A stretch of DNA of 64,000 bases from CAVPEW01 sp963703565 (GTDB taxonomy: Bacteria; Actinomycetota; Acidimicrobiia; Acidimicrobiales; VFJN01): positions 1-64,000 of the forward strand of contig CAVPEW010000047.1 in the NCBI GenBank assembly GCA_963703565.1, read 5' to 3'. The translations under genes were made by a program, and so were the position numbers. The notes under the pieces were generated by a model. It worked only from the letters and a program-made list of their open reading frames with translations. It did no database searches and had not been told where the DNA came from. Positions 61,233 through 64,000 of this stretch are shown piece after piece (positions within the stretch are counted from its first letter, which is position 1; each line of letters starts with the position of its first letter).

Positions 61233-64000
61233 GAAGGCGGGAACCGGCCCCGACGAAAGCGGGGGGCGGCTGGCGCCGCCGACCTCGGTGCCCGATCCGC
61301 CCGCGCCCTGGTCACCGTCGGAGCCCCCGGCCACCTCGGGGCGGCTCGCCTGCGGGAGGGCGTCGGGCTCCGGGGGCACGAGGGCAGCGAGCAACTCGAC
61401 GAGCGCCGGTGCCGGACCCCCCGCCGGGCGCACCAGGGTCACCACCAACAGGCGGTCGGGCTCCTTGTGGACCGCCTTGGGCGCGAGGCGACTCAGGCGG
61501 AGCCGCTGGCTGGCGCGCAGGTCGAGCGGCGAGCACCGTGCGGTGTAGGTGCCGGGCCGGTCGCCTGCCACGACCGACACCTCCCGTATGCCCAACCGCG
61601 AGCACTCCGCTCGGAGCAGGCCCACCTCGAGCAGCGCCTGCGCGGGGGGTGGGACAGGTCCGTACCGGTCCTCCCACTCGGCGCGGATGTCGGCCACCTC
61701 GCCGGGGGTGGTCACCGCGGCCAGGCGCCGGTAGGCCTCCAGGCGCAGGTCGCCGGCCGCTACGTAGTCGGCGGGTAGGTGGGCGTCGACGGGCAGGTCG
61801 AGCTTGATCTCGGCTGGCGCCCCGACCGGCTCGCCCTTGAGCTGGCTGATCGCCTCGGTGACCATCTGGCAGTACAGGTCGTAGCCGACCGCGGCGATGT
61901 GACCGGACTGGCCGGTGCCGAGCAGGTTGCCAGCACCCCGGATCTCGAGGTCGCGCATCGCGATGCGAAACCCCGAGCCCAGTTCGGTGGCCTCGCCGAT
62001 GGTCTTCAGCCGCTCGTAGGCCTCGTCGCTCAACGACCGGTCGGGCGGGACCAGCAGGTACGCGTAGGCCCGCTGGCCGGACCGCCCGACCCGGCCGCGC
62101 AGCTGGTGCAGCTGCCCCAGGCCCAACAGATCGGCGCGATCGGCGACGAGGGTGTTCACGGTGGGCATGTCGATGCCGGACTCGATGATGGTGGTGCACA
62201 CCAACACGTCGAACTCGCCCTGCCAGAACGCCAGCACGACCTGTTCGAGGGAGCCCTCGTCGAGCTGCCCGTGGGCCACCGCGACCCGTGCCTCGGGCAC
62301 CAGCTCGCGGACGTGGGCCGCCACCTGCTCTATGTCCTGCACCCGATTGTGGACGTAGAAGGCCTGGCCCTCGCGCAGCAGCTCGCGCCGGATGGCCTCC
62401 GCGACGGCCCGGTCGTCGTAGTCACCGACGTAGGTCAGGATCGGGCGGCGGTCGGCGGGGGCGGTGTGGAGCAGGGTGAGGTCACGGATGCCGGTGAGGC
62501 TCATCTCGAGCGTGCGCGGGATCGGCGTGGCCGTCAGGGTGAGCACGTCCACTCCGGTGCTCAGGGCCTTGACCTGCTCCTTGTGGGACACGCCGAAGCG
62601 CTGCTCCTCGTCGACCACCAGCAGCCCCAGGTCCTTGAAGGTGATGTCGTCGCTGAGCAGTCGGTGGGTGCCGATGACCACGTCGACCGATCCGTCGGCC
62701 AGACCGGCCACCACCGCGCGGGACTGGCCGGGGGTGAGGAACCTCGACAGCACCTCCACGCGCACCGGATAGCCCGAGAAGCGGTCGGAGAAGGTGGCGT
62801 GATGCTGCTGGGCCAGCAGGGTGGTCGGCACCAGGACGCAGACCTGCTTGCCGTCCTGGACCGCCTTGAACGCGGCTCGCAGCGCGATCTCGGTCTTGCC
62901 GAAGCCGACGTCGCCGCACACGAGGCGGTCCATCGGGTGCTCGGACTCCATGTCCGCCTTCACCTCGGCGATCGCGGTCAGCTGATCAGGCGTCTCCTGG
63001 TAGCCGAACGCGTCCTCGACCTCTCGCTGCCAGGGGGTGTCGGGAGCGAAGGCGTGCCCTTCGGCGGCCAGGCGGGCCTGGTAGAGCACGACCAGCTCCT
63101 GGGCCACCTCGGCCACCGCCGCGTGGACGCGGGCCCGGGTGCGCGCCCAGCCGTCGCCGCCCAGGCGCGACAGCGTGGGCGTCTCGCCGACGCTGTAGCG
63201 CCGCACCGCGTCGATCTGGTCGGAGGGGACGTAGAGGCGGTCCTCCCCCCGATACTCGAGCAGCAGGTAGTCCCGCTCGGCGCCGCCGATGGCACGACGC
63301 ACCATGCCCCCGTAGCGCGCCACGCCGTGCTGGTGGTGCACCACGTAGTCGCCGGGCTCGAGGTCGTCGACCGCGCGCTGGGCGCCGCGCCGAGCCGGGC
63401 GGGCCCGGCGGTGGGCGCGGCGGCGCCCGGTCAGCTCGTGCTCGGCCACGGTGGCCAGGCGAACCGATGGCAGCACGCAACCCCGCTCGAGGGAGGCGAC
63501 CTCCACGTTGGCCTTCACCCCCTGGGCGGCCAGCGCTTCGCCCAGGCGGGCCGCGGACGCGTCGGTCGCCGCCGCCACACAGATCCGATAGCCGCTCGCG
63601 GCCAGCCCGGCGAGCTGGCGCACGACGCGATCGGGCTCACCGATCACAGGGTCGGGCGCGTGCGCGACCACGGTGGCCACGCCCGGACCCTCGGGGGCTG
63701 TCGTCATCGTCCACACGGGCGCCTCCGTGCGCGCCAGCAGCGAGTCGAACGCCACGTGCAACGTGGGGAACGTCGCATCGTCTCCCACGCCCCAGGTGCG
63801 CGCCAGGGTGGAGGCGAGGTCCGCCTCCTCGGCACGCAGGTCGGCGGCGCGGTCACGCATGCGGCGAGGCTCGACGACGACCACCAGCGCTTCGGGCCCC
63901 ACCAGGTCGACGAGCACCGATTCGTCGTCGCTCAGCCACGGCAGCCAGGACTCCATGCCATCGAAGGTGGCCCCCTCGGCGAGCCGCTCCCACTGCTCGC
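61230..64000 (-). CDS. mfd: transcription-repair coupling factor Mfd, 5' end outside the window
   Basis: 923 residues visible, of about 1150; the frame runs off the right edge (EQWERLAEGATFDGM precedes 63956). Mfd removes RNA polymerase stalled at DNA lesions and recruits UvrA. Visible parts: the degenerate UvrB-like domain, the polymerase-interaction domain (LEPGDYVVHHQHGVARYGGM), the RecG-like motor (GDVGFGKTEIALRAAF Walker A, VVDEEQRFGV DEEQ box, TLTATPIPRTLEMS, LRGRVGRSGQRAYAYLL) and the TRCF C-terminal domain. A Gly/Pro/Ser-rich tail of ~35 residues ends the protein. Confidence 0.96.
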   Translation of the reverse strand, partial: EQWERLAEGATFDGMESWLPWLSDDESVLVDLVGPEALVVVVEPRRMRDRAADLRAEEADLASTLARTWGVGDDATFPTLHVAFDSLLARTEAPVWTMTTAPEGPGVATVVAHAPDPVIGEPDRVVRQLAGLAASGYRICVAAATDASAARLGEALAAQGVKANVEVASLERGCVLPSVRLATVAEHELTGRRRAHRRARPARRGAQRAVDDLEPGDYVVHHQHGVARYGGMVRRAIGGAERDYLLLEYRGEDRLYVPSDQIDAVRRYSVGETPTLSRLGGDGWARTRARVHAAVAEVAQELVVLYQARLAAEGHAFAPDTPWQREVEDAFGYQETPDQLTAIAEVKADMESEHPMDRLVCGDVGFGKTEIALRAAFKAVQDGKQVCVLVPTTLLAQQHHATFSDRFSGYPVRVEVLSRFLTPGQSRAVVAGLADGSVDVVIGTHRLLSDDITFKDLGLLVVDEEQRFGVSHKEQVKALSTGVDVLTLTATPIPRTLEMSLTGIRDLTLLHTAPADRRPILTYVGDYDDRAVAEAIRRELLREGQAFYVHNRVQDIEQVAAHVRELVPEARVAVAHGQLDEGSLEQVVLAFWQGEFDVLVCTTIIESGIDMPTVNTLVADRADLLGLGQLHQLRGRVGRSGQRAYAYLLVPPDRSLSDEAYERLKTIGEATELGSGFRIAMRDLEIRGAGNLLGTGQSGHIAAVGYDLYCQMVTEAISQLKGEPVGAPAEIKLDLPVDAHLPADYVAAGDLRLEAYRRLAAVTTPGEVADIRAEWEDRYGPVPPPAQALLEVGLLRAECSRLGIREVSVVAGDRPGTYTARCSPLDLRASQRLRLSRLAPKAVHKEPDRLLVVTLVRPAGGPAPALVELLAALVPPEPDALPQASRPEVAGGSDGDQGAGGSGTEVGGASRPPLSSGPVPAF

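Overview
The window is about 64 kb of very GC-rich DNA (roughly 70%), coding almost throughout, with genes packed head to tail by GTGA/ATGA overlaps. Everything points to an actinobacterium: a mycothiol-dependent formaldehyde dehydrogenase, an F420-type oxidoreductase, an actinobacterial SUF system with an embedded Rieske protein, a DUF501 gene, and many start codons with no ribosome binding site but a TANNNT box 6-8 nt upstream (leaderless transcripts). The gene mix (class I and II fumarases, form II CO-dehydrogenase-like operon, acyl-CoA and CoA-transferase genes) suggests Acidimicrobiia or a near relative; that placement is inference.

Layout. 1-8.1 kb: a tatA 3' end, then iron-sulfur assembly in two back-to-back operons, sufC-sufS-sufU (+) and sufB-Cys4 protein-sufD-Rieske-sufC (-), which share a 19-bp upstream motif; between their convergent ends lie pterin dehydratase and EAL phosphodiesterase genes. 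8.2-14.3 kb: an O-methyltransferase, a membrane-anchored coiled-coil YhaN/SMC-like protein without Walker A, gamma carbonic anhydrase, flavin reductase, metallo-beta-lactamase-fold hydrolase and alpha/beta hydrolase. 14.3-19.9 kb: a module matching the lower ethylmalonyl-CoA pathway (MaoC hydratase, methylsuccinyl-CoA dehydrogenase, two CitE/Mcl-type lyases). 20-31.7 kb: eIF2B-like protein, membrane protein, two unrelated fumarases back to back, mscR, ABC-F ATPase, F420-type enzyme, Zn alcohol dehydrogenase, UbiB-like pseudokinase. 31.7-42.7 kb: tandem CoA-transferase, acyl-CoA dehydrogenase, tRNA-Leu(UAA), Cas4/RecB-like nuclease with acyltransferase and epimerase, secreted VanY-type peptidase, lipoprotein with a 27-bp tandem repeat, GNAT. 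42.7-64 kb: the actinobacterial mfd-mazG-eno-ftsB-DUF501-ppx neighbourhood, interrupted between ftsB and DUF501 by a complete form II cox operon (coxLSM, coxD, coxE, two xdhC genes, NuoF-like, mocA, coxG).

The most striking whole-window signal is that six otherwise conserved genes carry a single-base-insertion frameshift, and in five of them removing the extra base recreates the hexamer GAGCTC. Because essential genes such as sufD are hit, a sequence-specific consensus error (for example at a modified GAGCTC site) is the likeliest explanation, but a real hotspot is not excluded. These genes are annotated as single loci across the shift.
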